A stretch of 64,000 bases of DNA from Candidatus Palauibacter scopulicola (GTDB taxonomy: Bacteria; Gemmatimonadota; Gemmatimonadetes; Palauibacterales; Palauibacteraceae): the NCBI RefSeq assembly GCF_947581915.1, contig NZ_CANPWG010000065.1:62001-126000 (forward strand), given 5' to 3'. The notes beneath the pieces were generated by a model, which saw only the letters and a program-made list of their open reading frames with translations, was not told the DNA's origin and ran no database searches. A program made the position numbers and the translations under genes. Positions 27,186 to 35,876 of this stretch are shown here, one piece after another. Numbering within the stretch: position 1 is the first letter of the stretch; the number at the start of each line of letters is the position of its first letter.

Positions 27186-28352
27186 TTGAAACACGTCGCC
27201 GTCCTCGGCGCCACGGGATCCGTCGGCGGGGGCACGCTCGAGGTGATCCGCCGCCACCCGGCGCGGTTTCGCGCCGCCGTCCTGACGGCGAACCGCCGAT
27301 GGGAGGCGCTCGACGCCCTCGCCCTCGACGAGGAGCCCGATTTCGTTGTGCTCGGGACTCCGCCCCCGGAGGACTTCGCTCCGCGCTGGGCCGGAGAATG
27401 GCGTTTCGGCGCGGCTGCGCTCGCGGAGGCCGCCGGATCGTCCGGGGTCGACATCGTGCTCAATGCGGTCGTGGGATTCGCCGGGCTCGACGCGACGCTG
27501 GCGGCGCTCGACGCGGGGAAGCGGCTTGCGCTTGCCAACAAGGAGTCGCTCGTGGCGGGAGGAGACCTCGTGATGCGGGCGCTGCGCCGCGGCGGCGGCG
27601 AACTCCTGCCCGTGGACAGCGAACACTCCGCGGTCCACCAGTGCCTGGCCGGGCGTCCCGTGTCGGAGGTCGCGCGGGTCACTCTCACGGCTTCGGGCGG
27701 TCCTTTCCGCGAGTGGCCGGCGCCGCGACTCGCCGCCGTGACGCCCGCCGACGCGCTGCGTCACCCCACCTGGTCGATGGGAGCCAAGATCTCGATCGAC
27801 TCCGCCACGCTGGCGAACAAGGCGCTTGAAGTCATCGAGGCGCACACGTTGTTCGACCTCCCCTACGAGCGCATCGAGGTCGTCGTGCACCCCACGTCGA
27901 TCGTCCACTCACTCGTCGAATTCAGGGACGGTTCCTCGCTCGCGCAGTTGGGCCGGCCCTCGATGGAGATTCCGATCCTGTGGGCGCTCGGCTACCCCGA
28001 CCGGCTGGATGACGCACGTCGGGAGGCGGCGTTCGACCCCGTACGGGATGGTCCGCTGGCGTTCGAACCGGTGCGGGAGGAGGATTTTCCCCTCTTCCGG
28101 GCGGGGGTCGCGGCGGGAGAGGCGGGAGGCGAGTTTCCGGTGGCCTTCAACGCGGCCAACGAGGTTGCGGTCGAGAGGTTCCTCTCCGGGGACGTCGGTT
28201 TCAGGGAACTCGCCGATGTCGTGCTTCGTACGCTGGAACGGTTCTCGTCGCGCGCCATCGAATCGGTGGAGGATGCGCGGCGCGTCGATAGCCGGGCGCG
28301 CGCCATCGCCCGCGACCCACAGTGGGAGTCCAAGTCGGGAGACGCTGAGTGA
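27186..28352 (+). CDS. dxr: 1-deoxy-D-xylulose-5-phosphate reductoisomerase
   Basis: Dxr catalyses the committed NADPH-dependent step of the methylerythritol-phosphate isoprenoid pathway and is the target of fosmidomycin. The protein is 388 residues. It shows the Rossmann motif VLGATGSVGGGTLEVI, ALANKESLVAGG, the metal-binding PVDSEHSAVHQCL, TASGGPFREW, SMGAKISIDSATLANKALEV and HPTSIVHSLVEF. The start is TTG 27186, with GGAGG at 27174-27178 seven bases upstream. The stop overlaps the rseP start (GTGA). Confidence 0.95.
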   Translation: MKHVAVLGATGSVGGGTLEVIRRHPARFRAAVLTANRRWEALDALALDEEPDFVVLGTPPPEDFAPRWAGEWRFGAAALAEAAGSSGVDIVLNAVVGFAGLDATLAALDAGKRLALANKESLVAGGDLVMRALRRGGGELLPVDSEHSAVHQCLAGRPVSEVARVTLTASGGPFREWPAPRLAAVTPADALRHPTWSMGAKISIDSATLANKALEVIEAHTLFDLPYERIEVVVHPTSIVHSLVEFRDGSSLAQLGRPSMEIPILWALGYPDRLDDARREAAFDPVRDGPLAFEPVREEDFPLFRAGVAAGEAGGEFPVAFNAANEVAVERFLSGDVGFRELADVVLRTLERFSSRAIESVEDARRVDSRARAIARDPQWESKSGDAE

Positions 28353-29452
28353 TCGTAACGATTCTGGTAACCATCCTTGTCCTGGGCGTGCTCATTTTCG
28401 TGCACGAGCTGGGGCATTTCGCCGCTGCGAAGAGCGTCGGGATCGACGTGCCGCGGTTTTCGATCGGCCTCGGCCCGAAGATGGTGGGTTTCCGGCGCGG
28501 GGGAACGGAGTATGTCCTCTCATGGATCCCTCTCGGCGGCTACGTCAAGATGGCGGGGATGGCGGAGGAGGAAGTGACGTCGACGCTCGAGGGCGGAGGC
28601 GCCCCGGAAGCGACGGCGGGCCGCGGCGCGCGCCCGGGGCCCGGCGACTTCGACGGGAAGCCGCTCTGGGCCCGCGTCTACGCCATCTCGGCCGGCGTCA
28701 TCATGAACTGGCTGTTCGCGGTGGTCGCCTTCGCGGCGCTCGCCATGGGGCGTGGCGTGTTCGAGCCGCGGATCGCCGAGGTCGCGCCCGGGTCACCCGC
28801 CGCGGAGGCGGGGCTGCGGAGCGACGATCTGATCCGGCGCGTGGATGGCGCCGCGGTGCACGACCCCGCGCAGGTAACGATGCGGATCGAGCGCCGCCCG
28901 GGCGAATCGATCGACATCGTCGTCGAACGCGGAGGGGAGCAGCTCACCTTCGTCGCGACGCCCGACGCGGTCGAGCAGTACTCGGACCTCACGGGAGAAT
29001 CGAGGACGGTCGGGCGCGTCGGGATCACCATCGGCGCTGACGGCGGTCGGGCGGGCCCCATCGAGGCGCTGGGACGCGGGTGGTCGGATACAGCCTACTG
29101 GGGCGGCGCCATCCTTCAGTTCCTCGGAGACCTGGTCACCGGACGAAGTTCGGCGCGGGAGGTGGGCGGCCCCATCCTCATCGGCGAGATTTCCGGTCGC
29201 GCCGCGCGCGCGGGATTCTGGGAGCTCCTGAGTTTCATGGCGATCATCAGCGTCAACCTCGCCATCTTCAACCTCTTGCCGATTCCCGTCCTCGACGGGG
29301 GCCACCTGCTCTTCCTGGGGATCGAGGCCGTCCGGGGCCGGGCGCTCAGCATCGAGGCGCGGATGCGGTTCACGACGGTGGGGATGGTCTTCGTCCTCGC
29401 CCTCATGGTGTGGGCCGTCGGGAACGACGTGCTGAGGGTGCTTCTCCGCTAG
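28349..29452 (+). CDS. rseP: RseP-type site-2 intramembrane metalloprotease
   Basis: RseP cleaves anti-sigma factors and leftover signal peptides within the membrane. The protein is 367 residues. HELGH at residues 19-23 in the first membrane helix is the zinc site, and the third ligand is in NLLPIPVLDGGHL near the C-terminus. A PDZ domain lies around residues 145-215 (RIAEVAPGSPAAEAGLRSDD). Four membrane helices are predicted. GTG 28349 overlaps the dxr stop. The 3' end faces the minus-strand metallo-hydrolase gene with a 14-base gap. Confidence 0.95.
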   Translation: MIVTILVTILVLGVLIFVHELGHFAAAKSVGIDVPRFSIGLGPKMVGFRRGGTEYVLSWIPLGGYVKMAGMAEEEVTSTLEGGGAPEATAGRGARPGPGDFDGKPLWARVYAISAGVIMNWLFAVVAFAALAMGRGVFEPRIAEVAPGSPAAEAGLRSDDLIRRVDGAAVHDPAQVTMRIERRPGESIDIVVERGGEQLTFVATPDAVEQYSDLTGESRTVGRVGITIGADGGRAGPIEALGRGWSDTAYWGGAILQFLGDLVTGRSSAREVGGPILIGEISGRAARAGFWELLSFMAIISVNLAIFNLLPIPVLDGGHLLFLGIEAVRGRALSIEARMRFTTVGMVFVLALMVWAVGNDVLRVLLR

Positions 29453-29466
29453 CAGGCCGTGGCCGG

Positions 29467-30294
29467 CTACAACAGAGTGAGTTGTTCGGCGTCGGCGCGG
29501 GCCCTCGCGAGCGCGGCCACGTCATAGCGGGGGCCGGGTTCGTCCTGAGCGGCGACGTCCAGCACTCCATCGTATCCCGCCGGCGCCAGCCCTTCCGCCA
29601 CCCTGTCCAGGGCGAGTTCCCGGTCGTTGCACTCCTGGCTCAGGTGCGCGAGCAGGATACCGCCCAGCCCGGGGTGCGCGAGCTCGCGCGCGAACTCGGC
29701 CGCGTGGCGGTTGGAGAGGTGTCCGCGGCTGCCCCCGATCCGCTGCTTCACGCGCCAAGGATAGGAGGCGGCCCGGAGACGGTGCTCGTCGTGGTTCGCT
29801 TCCATGACGAGAAAGGCACACTCCCGGAGCGCCACGCGGACGGGGGTGGTCGGTCGCCCGAGGTCCGTCGCGATACCCACGCGCAGCCCCGTGGGCCGGT
29901 GCCGGACCGTGACGGCGACGGGTTTCGCGGCGTCGTGCGCGGTGGGGGCGGCCTCGATCGCGAGGTCGCCGATCTCGAGTCCCGTGAGCGGCAGGTCTCC
30001 GCATCGCTCCTGCCCGCGCAGGAGGGGGGCGCAGGCGCGGCGTGTCGGAGCGTTCATCGCGAGTGGCCAGCCCCAGCGGCGTGCTCCGATGCCGATGCCC
30101 GCGGCGTGATCCCGGTGCTCGTGCGTGACGACGACGAGGTCGATGGCTTCGGGCTCGACATCGAGTTCGCCGAGTCGGCGGGCGAGCTGGACCCCGGAGA
30201 ACCCCGCATCTACGAGTACGCGGGCGCGGTCGCCCTCGACGAGGAACGCGTTGCCGCGGCTGCCGGAGCCCAGCGACGCGACGGTCAGGCTCAC
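29467..30294 (-). CDS. MBL-fold metallo-hydrolase, WalJ/YycJ-like
   Basis: This 275-residue metallo-beta-lactamase-fold protein resembles the YycJ/WalJ group: SLGSGSRGNAFLVE at the N-terminus, VDAGFSG, the zinc motif THEHRDHAAGI, a downstream histidine in TAHDAAKP, and a C-terminal LAHLSQECND. Relatives are putative DNA exonucleases or phosphodiesterases. The GTG at 30294 overlaps the stop of the upstream nucleotidyltransferase gene (GTGA on the minus strand). It is the last gene of a three-gene minus-strand operon, and no terminator with a T-run is seen after it. Confidence 0.9.
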   Translation of the reverse strand: MSLTVASLGSGSRGNAFLVEGDRARVLVDAGFSGVQLARRLGELDVEPEAIDLVVVTHEHRDHAAGIGIGARRWGWPLAMNAPTRRACAPLLRGQERCGDLPLTGLEIGDLAIEAAPTAHDAAKPVAVTVRHRPTGLRVGIATDLGRPTTPVRVALRECAFLVMEANHDEHRLRAASYPWRVKQRIGGSRGHLSNRHAAEFARELAHPGLGGILLAHLSQECNDRELALDRVAEGLAPAGYDGVLDVAAQDEPGPRYDVAALARARADAEQLTLL

Positions 30295-31484
30295 GAGCCG
30301 CGGGCCTCGTCCCAGGCGTCGCCCAGCCAGTCCCGGAGTTCCCGGGTCCCTTCGAGCCCCCGGCGCTCGGCGACCCGGAGGGCCGTGGAGAGGAAATCGC
30401 CGCGGCGATGCGCCTCCGGCCTCCGGCCTCCTCCCCACGAGAAGGGCTCCACCCACCGGGGCGGCGGCTCGGCGCCGAACAGGCTGGAGCCGGCGCCGAC
30501 GACCGCGCCGGTTTCGAGCCGGGTGCCGACGCCGGTCTTCACGTGATCGCCGAGCAGGCAGCCGAACTTGACGAGTCCGGTGTCCTGCCGCGCGCCGGGC
30601 GGCCCGACCCGGATCGAACCATAGGTGTGCTTGAGATCGCTGTTTGTCGTGGCCGCGCCGAGGTTGACCCAGCGGCCGAGGTACGCATGTCCGAGGAACC
30701 CGTCGTGCGCCTTGTTCGAATAGCCCAGCATCGTGACGCGGTCGACCTCGCCCCGAACGCGGGCGCGGGGTCCCCCCGAGAAGCGCGAGATGTGGCCCCC
30801 GAGCAGCTGCGAGCCGGTTCCCGCGTAGAGCGGCCCGCCGAGGCGGGTGCCCGCGAGGACCTCGACTCCGGCGCCGAGTTCGATCGGGCCCTCGCGCGCA
30901 TCGAACAGCACGCCGGGTTCCACGCGCGCGCCCTCGCCGACGCGGATCGGGGCGTCGCCGAGGCGCCAGCAGCCGTCCGGCAGCTCCGGTTCCGGGTCCG
31001 GCGCGGCCGCCAGGTCCGCGGCCAGCCGGTCGGGACCGGCGGATACCAGGTCCCACGGGTGTCCAAGCCAGGCGCCGGGCACCGCGCGGTCGGGCAGCCC
31101 GGGCCGGGGGCGGGGCGCGGCGAACCAGTCCGCCCGCGGCGGCTCGGCGTCGGCGCCCAGGCGGACGCCCGCCATCCGGTCGGCGACCCAGAGGTTGGCG
31201 GGCGCGTCGCTCCACGCCGCGTCGAGCGACGGCACGGCCCGCGCGTTCCACGCGGTCAAGGGCGCGGACAGCCCGTCCGCATCCAGGCAGCGCGGCGCTC
31301 CGGGCTCCGCGTACCGGCGCAGCCATGGGCGCGTCACATGCCCGGCCACGCGCGTCCGCGCCACCCGTTCCAACCGCTCACGCAACGTCCAGCGGCCGAA
31401 GACGAGTTCGCCGCAGGGCCGCGTGAGGGCGAAGGGGGCCCAGCCGTCCGCCCGCTCGTCGTCGAACATGACGAGCGTCGTCAA
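30291..31484 (-). CDS. Putative sugar nucleotidyltransferase, GlmU-like
   Basis: This protein has 397 residues. The N-terminal 170 residues resemble the divergent NTP_transf_4 domain (MFDDERADGWAPFALTRP, CGELVFGRWTLRERL). The C-terminal half is a left-handed beta-helix: hexapeptide-type repeats, LGHAYLGRWVNLGAATTNSD and KFGCLLGDHVKTGVG match GlmU-like acyltransferases. The usual GxGTRM pyrophosphorylase loop is not evident, so activity is unsure. TTG 31484 overlaps the manC stop (TTGA); ATG 31469 is a good alternative. With manC upstream it probably serves cell-surface sugar-nucleotide supply. Confidence 0.82.
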   Translation of the reverse strand: MTTLVMFDDERADGWAPFALTRPCGELVFGRWTLRERLERVARTRVAGHVTRPWLRRYAEPGAPRCLDADGLSAPLTAWNARAVPSLDAAWSDAPANLWVADRMAGVRLGADAEPPRADWFAAPRPRPGLPDRAVPGAWLGHPWDLVSAGPDRLAADLAAAPDPEPELPDGCWRLGDAPIRVGEGARVEPGVLFDAREGPIELGAGVEVLAGTRLGGPLYAGTGSQLLGGHISRFSGGPRARVRGEVDRVTMLGYSNKAHDGFLGHAYLGRWVNLGAATTNSDLKHTYGSIRVGPPGARQDTGLVKFGCLLGDHVKTGVGTRLETGAVVGAGSSLFGAEPPPRWVEPFSWGGGRRPEAHRRGDFLSTALRVAERRGLEGTRELRDWLGDAWDEARGS

Positions 31485-32527
31485 CGCGGCGCGTCGGAGG
31501 AGGAGGGGTCCGCGTCGATCCGTCCCAGGCGAGCGTCGAGTCCCGCCGCTTCCTCGCGCGGCATCACGAGGAGTTCGCCGTTCGCCTCCACGATGACCAG
31601 CCCCGACACCCCGATGACCGTGGCCCGGCAGGACTCGGCCCACACGACGTTCTCCGCCGCGTCGATCAGACGAGTGGAGCCGACCGAAGCGTTTCCCGCC
31701 TCGTCCACCTCGCGGGAGCGCAGGAGCGCGCTCCACACGCCGAGGTCGTCCCAGGCGAATCGCGCCTCCACCGCGGCCACGCGCTCGGCTCGCTCCATCA
31801 CGCAGACGTCGATCGCGACCGGCTCGGCCCGCGCGAAGAACCCCTCCGCATCGCCGCGTTCGAGCGCCGGCCACGCTCCCGCGAGTTCGTGCGCGCAGCG
31901 TCGGGCGGCCTCGAGCAGGTCGGCGGCTCGCCACGCGAAGATACCGGAGTTCCACAGGAAGCGTCCGGACTTCAGGTACTCCCGGGCCGTGGCGGGATCC
32001 GGCTTCTCCACGAAACGCCGTACCTCCCGTGCGCCGGACGCGGTCTCCCGCCCGGTCTCCACGTACCCGAACCCGGTCTCGGGGCGGTTCGGCCGCACGC
32101 CGACGCAGCACAGGTACCCTTCCCGGGCCGCCTCGAGGGCCGGCCGCAGCGTGTCGGCGAGGGCTCCCGGCGGCTCGATGCGGTGGTCCGCGTGCATGGA
32201 GATCATCAGGGCGCCCGGGTGGGCGCGCTCGATTTCGGCCGCGGCCCAGACGAGAGCCGGCCCGGTGCCGCGCGCCTCCGGCTCGACGAGCGCATCGACG
32301 CCCGCCGCATCCAGGCTTGGCCGCATGAGCTTCACGAGGCGTTCGGCCGCGACGACCCGGACGCGCGGGGCGCCCACGAGCGCGACGGCGCGGGCGAGCG
32401 TATCGTCGATGAGCGGGGCGGGCCCCGCGAGGGGCAGGAGTTGCTTCGGACGGGCCGGGGTCGATGCGGGCCAGAACCGGCGGCCGATCCCGCCCGCGAG
32501 GACCGCGCAGTACGCCTCGAGGTGCAC
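31481..32527 (-). CDS. manC: Mannose-1-phosphate guanylyltransferase
   Basis: This enzyme makes GDP-mannose from mannose-1-phosphate and GTP for surface glycans. The protein is 348 residues, so it lacks the phosphomannose-isomerase half of fused ManC proteins. The nucleotide loop is AVLAGGIGRRFWP (residues 8-20), followed by PKQLLPL, HADHRI, TGFGYVETG, VEKPD and FLWNSGIFAW. GTG 32527 has GGAGG about eight bases upstream on the minus strand. A longer open frame to 32611 is not needed. It heads the minus-strand operon, divergent from the lipoprotein gene. Confidence 0.9.
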   Translation of the reverse strand: MHLEAYCAVLAGGIGRRFWPASTPARPKQLLPLAGPAPLIDDTLARAVALVGAPRVRVVAAERLVKLMRPSLDAAGVDALVEPEARGTGPALVWAAAEIERAHPGALMISMHADHRIEPPGALADTLRPALEAAREGYLCCVGVRPNRPETGFGYVETGRETASGAREVRRFVEKPDPATAREYLKSGRFLWNSGIFAWRAADLLEAARRCAHELAGAWPALERGDAEGFFARAEPVAIDVCVMERAERVAAVEARFAWDDLGVWSALLRSREVDEAGNASVGSTRLIDAAENVVWAESCRATVIGVSGLVIVEANGELLVMPREEAAGLDARLGRIDADPSSSDAPR

Positions 32528-32607
32528 CGACAGAGCCTCCCTCCCGTCCTCCGAACCGCCCTTCGCGTGCGCCGGGACCTTCCCGCCGCGGGCCGCCCGC
32601 GACGCGG

Positions 32608-32615
32608 CCAAGCTA
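32608..32615 (-). promoter_or_regulatory. Possible -10 element of the manC operon
   Basis: Read on the minus strand, 32615 to 32608 is TAGCTTGG, matching the TAnnTT(T/G)G element seen elsewhere in the window. A convincing -35 is not seen at the expected distance. It lies 80 bases upstream of the manC GTG. Confidence 0.35.
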
Positions 32616-32685
32616 CGGACGCCGCGGGTGCCGCGCCACGTTGCCGGCCCTGCCGGCCGATCCCGCGCCGCCGGGGTGTTTTTTC

Positions 32686-32716
32686 TTGCCCGAGTCCTCC
32701 CCGGGCGACAGTTTTC
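32686..32716 (+). promoter_or_regulatory. Possible promoter of the lipoprotein gene
   Basis: TTGCCC at 32686-32691 and CAGTTTTC at 32709-32716 are 17 bases apart. The implied transcription start coincides with ATG 32722, so the mRNA could be leaderless. The rest of the 194-base divergent gap is GC-rich with no gene. Confidence 0.35.
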
Positions 32717-32721
32717 GCGCC

Positions 32722-33294
32722 ATGTTCCCCCGACAACGAACCTGCCCGTCCGTCCGGCTCGGAGCGCTGCTCCTCGCGCTCGCGGCGACGGCCTGCGACG
32801 ATCCGTTCGATGCCTTCCTCGGCGATGTTCCGCTCACGCCGACGGAGGTCACGCTGTATGACTACGTGACGGGCCGCCTCGAAGATCCTCCAGCGTTCGA
32901 CATCGTCCTCGCGGTGCCCGCTCGCGTCGACCAGACGCTGAACTGGGATTTTCTCTTTCGGATCCGGGCCGGCGCGCCGGAACTCGTCCCCTTCTCGGCG
33001 ATCGCGGACAGCGTCACCGACGCGGGTCTGCAAATCACCGGCGAACGCTTCGACGCGGTGCTCGAGGCGCCGGAGGAGGGGTACACCCTGAACGCGCCCA
33101 TCGCGGTGCAGCCGGGGGACGTGCTCATCGCGCGCAGCCGCGTCGACCCGAACAATTTTCTCGCGTGCAGCCGCTACGCGAAGCTGCAGGTGCTGTCCAT
33201 CGATCCCGAAGCGGGCACGATCGTCTTCCGCCACCTGGTGAACCCGAACTGCGGAGACATCGTCCTCGAACCGGGAACGCACGGTTCGCTGTGA
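32722..33294 (+). CDS. Predicted lipoprotein, function unknown
   Basis: This 190-residue protein has a basic N-terminus, a hydrophobic stretch (GALLLALAA) and the sequence ATAC followed by DD, consistent with a lipobox and a mature Cys at about residue 25. The rest is a soluble, probably beta-rich domain containing two further cysteines (CSRYAKL, NPNCGD). No family is recognised. ATG 32722 has no Shine-Dalgarno and sits just after a possible promoter. serS follows after 33 bases, possibly on the same transcript. Confidence 0.78.
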   Translation: MFPRQRTCPSVRLGALLLALAATACDDPFDAFLGDVPLTPTEVTLYDYVTGRLEDPPAFDIVLAVPARVDQTLNWDFLFRIRAGAPELVPFSAIADSVTDAGLQITGERFDAVLEAPEEGYTLNAPIAVQPGDVLIARSRVDPNNFLACSRYAKLQVLSIDPEAGTIVFRHLVNPNCGDIVLEPGTHGSL

Positions 33295-33327
33295 CGCCCT
33301 GTCCGGCCGGTCCCGCCCCGCACCGAC

Positions 33328-34650
33328 ATGCTTGACCTCAGGACCCTCCGCGACGACCCCGAGCCGGTCCGCGCCGCCATGCGGAAACGCGGCGACGAGC
33401 AGGCCGCGGGACTCGTGGAGGAGGCGCTGCGGGCGGACGAGATCCGCCGCCGCCTGATCCGGGAAGTGGAGGTCCTCAAGGCCGAGCGAAACACGGCGTC
33501 GAAGGCGATCGGCGCCGCGAAGGGCAGGGGAGAGGACGCATCGGCGGAGATCGAGGCCATGCGCCATGTGGCCGCGCGGATCCGGGCCCTCAATGCGGAC
33601 CTCGCGCGCACCGAGGCGGAGCTTCGCGATCACCTCCTGCAGATCCCGAACATCCCCGACGCACGCGTCCCGCCCGGCGAGGAAGGGGAGGGGCCGACGG
33701 TCGCGGAGTGGGGCGTCCCGCGGAAGGGCGACGTGCCGCCCCACTGGGTGCTCGGAGCGACGCACGGCCACGCGGACCCCGGCGGCGCCACGCTGCCGGG
33801 GGGCAAGACGCCGTCGCTGGATATCGAGCGCGGGGCGAAGATCGCGGGCTCGGGCTTTCCGCTCCTCGTCGGGGGCGGCGCCCGCCTCAGCCGCGCGCTC
33901 GTTCAGTTCATGCTGGACCTCCACGTCCGCGAGCACGGATACCTGGAGGTCCTGCCCCCTCTCGTCGTCTCGCGGGACTCTATGACGGGGACCGGCCACA
34001 TCCCCAAGTTCGAGGACGACGCCTACCGGACGGACCCCGACGACCTCTTCCTCGTGCCCACGGCCGAGGTGCCCCTCACGAATCTGCACCGGGGAGAGAT
34101 CCTGTCCGCGGGCGACCTGCCGCTCGCCTACGTCGCGCACACGCCCTGCTTCCGGCGGGAGGCCGGCGCCGCGGGCCGCGATACGCGCGGGCTCCTGCGG
34201 GTTCACCAGTTCGACAAGGTGGAGATCGTCCGCATCTGCCGGCCCGAGGATTCGGAGGCGCAACTGGAGCTCCTGACTCGCCACGCGGAGCGGGTGCTCG
34301 AGCTCCTGGGAGTCCCCTACCGGCGGGTGCTGCTCCCGCTGGGAGATCTCGGATTCGCGAACGCGATCACGTACGACCTGGAGATATGGGCTCCCGGCGT
34401 CGAGGCGTGGCTCGAGGTGTCCAGTTGCTCGTCGTACGGGGATTTCCAGGCGCGGCGCGCCGATATCCGCTTCCGGCCCGAGGGCGGGGGACGCCCCCTG
34501 CACGTGCACACGCTGAACGGTTCGGCGCTGGCCCTGGCCCGGCTCATCGTGGTGTTGCTCGAGACCGGTTTCCGCGAGGGTGAGGGGATCCTGCTGCCGG
34601 AGATTCTCCACCCCTATCTCGGGTTCGAGCGGCTCGAGTCCTGCCGGTGA
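33328..34650 (+). CDS. serS: Seryl-tRNA synthetase
   Basis: SerS charges tRNA-Ser. The protein is 440 residues. The N-terminal 110 residues form the tRNA-binding coiled-coil arm, followed by a class II catalytic core: motif 2 TPCFRREAGAAGRDTRGLLR, the serine-binding segment EVSSCSSYGDFQARR and motif 3 NGSALALARLIVVLLE. ATG 33328 gives the standard N-terminus MLDLRTLRDDPE. The stop overlaps the next gene's GTG. Confidence 0.96.
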   Translation: MLDLRTLRDDPEPVRAAMRKRGDEQAAGLVEEALRADEIRRRLIREVEVLKAERNTASKAIGAAKGRGEDASAEIEAMRHVAARIRALNADLARTEAELRDHLLQIPNIPDARVPPGEEGEGPTVAEWGVPRKGDVPPHWVLGATHGHADPGGATLPGGKTPSLDIERGAKIAGSGFPLLVGGGARLSRALVQFMLDLHVREHGYLEVLPPLVVSRDSMTGTGHIPKFEDDAYRTDPDDLFLVPTAEVPLTNLHRGEILSAGDLPLAYVAHTPCFRREAGAAGRDTRGLLRVHQFDKVEIVRICRPEDSEAQLELLTRHAERVLELLGVPYRRVLLPLGDLGFANAITYDLEIWAPGVEAWLEVSSCSSYGDFQARRADIRFRPEGGGRPLHVHTLNGSALALARLIVVLLETGFREGEGILLPEILHPYLGFERLESCR

Positions 34651-35876
34651 TCCGGCTCTGGAACCGGCGCGGCGGCGCGCTTCTGCTCGCGGTTCTGTCC
34701 ACGGGTGTTCTCGTCTGGTCCGCCATCTTCTCGCGTCAGCAGGCGGAGGAACGCCGGCTCGACGCCGCGGTTCTCGGACAGTTGACGGCCATCAGCATCG
34801 CGGCCGCGGCGGGCAACCTCACGGTCGAAGAACAGAACGAACTCTGGAACCAGGCCTCGCAGCAGGTGGGCGCCCAGGTCCGGCGCCTCCGCATCCCCAT
34901 CGTGATCACCGACACCCTGGGCAACCCGAGCAGTGAGGCGCACCTGCCCGACGACTTCCCACTCGGCCCGAACGGCAGGGCGGACGACCAGGCGCTGCGC
35001 GAATTCGTGGTCGAGCTCGACGCGCTGCGGCCGCCCTTCGAGGCGCCCGGCCTCCAGGTCCACTTCGGCGACCCCGAGTTCACGAGCCGTCTTCGCCTGG
35101 TCCCGTGGCTGCAGGCGGCGTCACTCCTCGTCATCCTCGGAAGTGGCGGCTGGCTCCTCTTTCTCTCCTTCCGGAGCGAGCGGGAGCGCATCTGGTCCGC
35201 CATGGCCAGGGAATCGGCGCACCAGATGGGGACGCCGCTCAGTTCGCTCGTCGGGTGGCTGGAGGTGCTCGAGGACCGGCCGCGCCCCCGGGGATCGGAG
35301 GTGGGGCAACCGGACCTCATCGACGAAATGGCGGCGGATGTGACGCGCCTCCAGAAAGTGTCGCGCCGCTTCGAACTCATCGGCCACAAGCCGAAGCTGG
35401 AGCCCATGTCCGTGCGCGCCACCGCCATCCAGCTTCGGCAGTACTTCGAGGCGCGTCTCCCCACGCTCTCCCGCACCGGCAAGATCGAGATCGCGGTGGA
35501 GATGGAGCCCGAGTCACCGGAAGTGCTGGGCAACCCGACGCTCCTGGAGTGGGCGTTCGAGAACCTGATCAGGAACGCGATCGACGCGCTGGCCCCGGAT
35601 GGCGGCCGGATCGTGATCTCCCACCTCGGCCCGAGCGGCAGGCGTTCCGTGTTCCGGGTCCTGGACACCGGACCGGGGATCCCTCCCGCGCTCCGGGACA
35701 AGATCTTCAACATCGGCGTCACGACCAAGAAGCACGGTTGGGGCGTCGGCCTCTCCCTCGCGCGGCGCATCATCGAAGACATGCACGATGGCTCCATCCG
35801 CCTCGAGGACACGGGGCGGGGCGCGAGCTTCCGGATCGAACTCCCGCGTCACCGTCCACGGAAACGGGGGACGTGA
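34647..35876 (+). CDS. Orphan membrane sensor histidine kinase
   Basis: This protein has 409 residues. Membrane helices at about 11-29 and 152-176 frame a periplasmic domain of about 120 residues with no recognised fold. The H-box is ESAHQMGTPLSS with phospho-acceptor His192. The ATPase domain has N-box ENLIRNAIDAL, G1 DTGPGIP and G2 GWGVGLSLARRI. No response regulator lies nearby, so the partner is unknown. GTG 34647 overlaps the serS stop, and its own stop overlaps the pcrA start, placing a sensor kinase between a synthetase and a helicase in one coupled run. Confidence 0.92.
   Translation: MIRLWNRRGGALLLAVLSTGVLVWSAIFSRQQAEERRLDAAVLGQLTAISIAAAAGNLTVEEQNELWNQASQQVGAQVRRLRIPIVITDTLGNPSSEAHLPDDFPLGPNGRADDQALREFVVELDALRPPFEAPGLQVHFGDPEFTSRLRLVPWLQAASLLVILGSGGWLLFLSFRSERERIWSAMARESAHQMGTPLSSLVGWLEVLEDRPRPRGSEVGQPDLIDEMAADVTRLQKVSRRFELIGHKPKLEPMSVRATAIQLRQYFEARLPTLSRTGKIEIAVEMEPESPEVLGNPTLLEWAFENLIRNAIDALAPDGGRIVISHLGPSGRRSVFRVLDTGPGIPPALRDKIFNIGVTTKKHGWGVGLSLARRIIEDMHDGSIRLEDTGRGASFRIELPRHRPRKRGT

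Noticed and set aside
30408..32861. Plus-strand open frame of about 800 codons opposite manC and the GlmU-like gene
   Set aside because: The opposite strand encodes clear enzyme motifs with coupled junctions; this frame shows only low-complexity Arg/Gly/Ser sequence.
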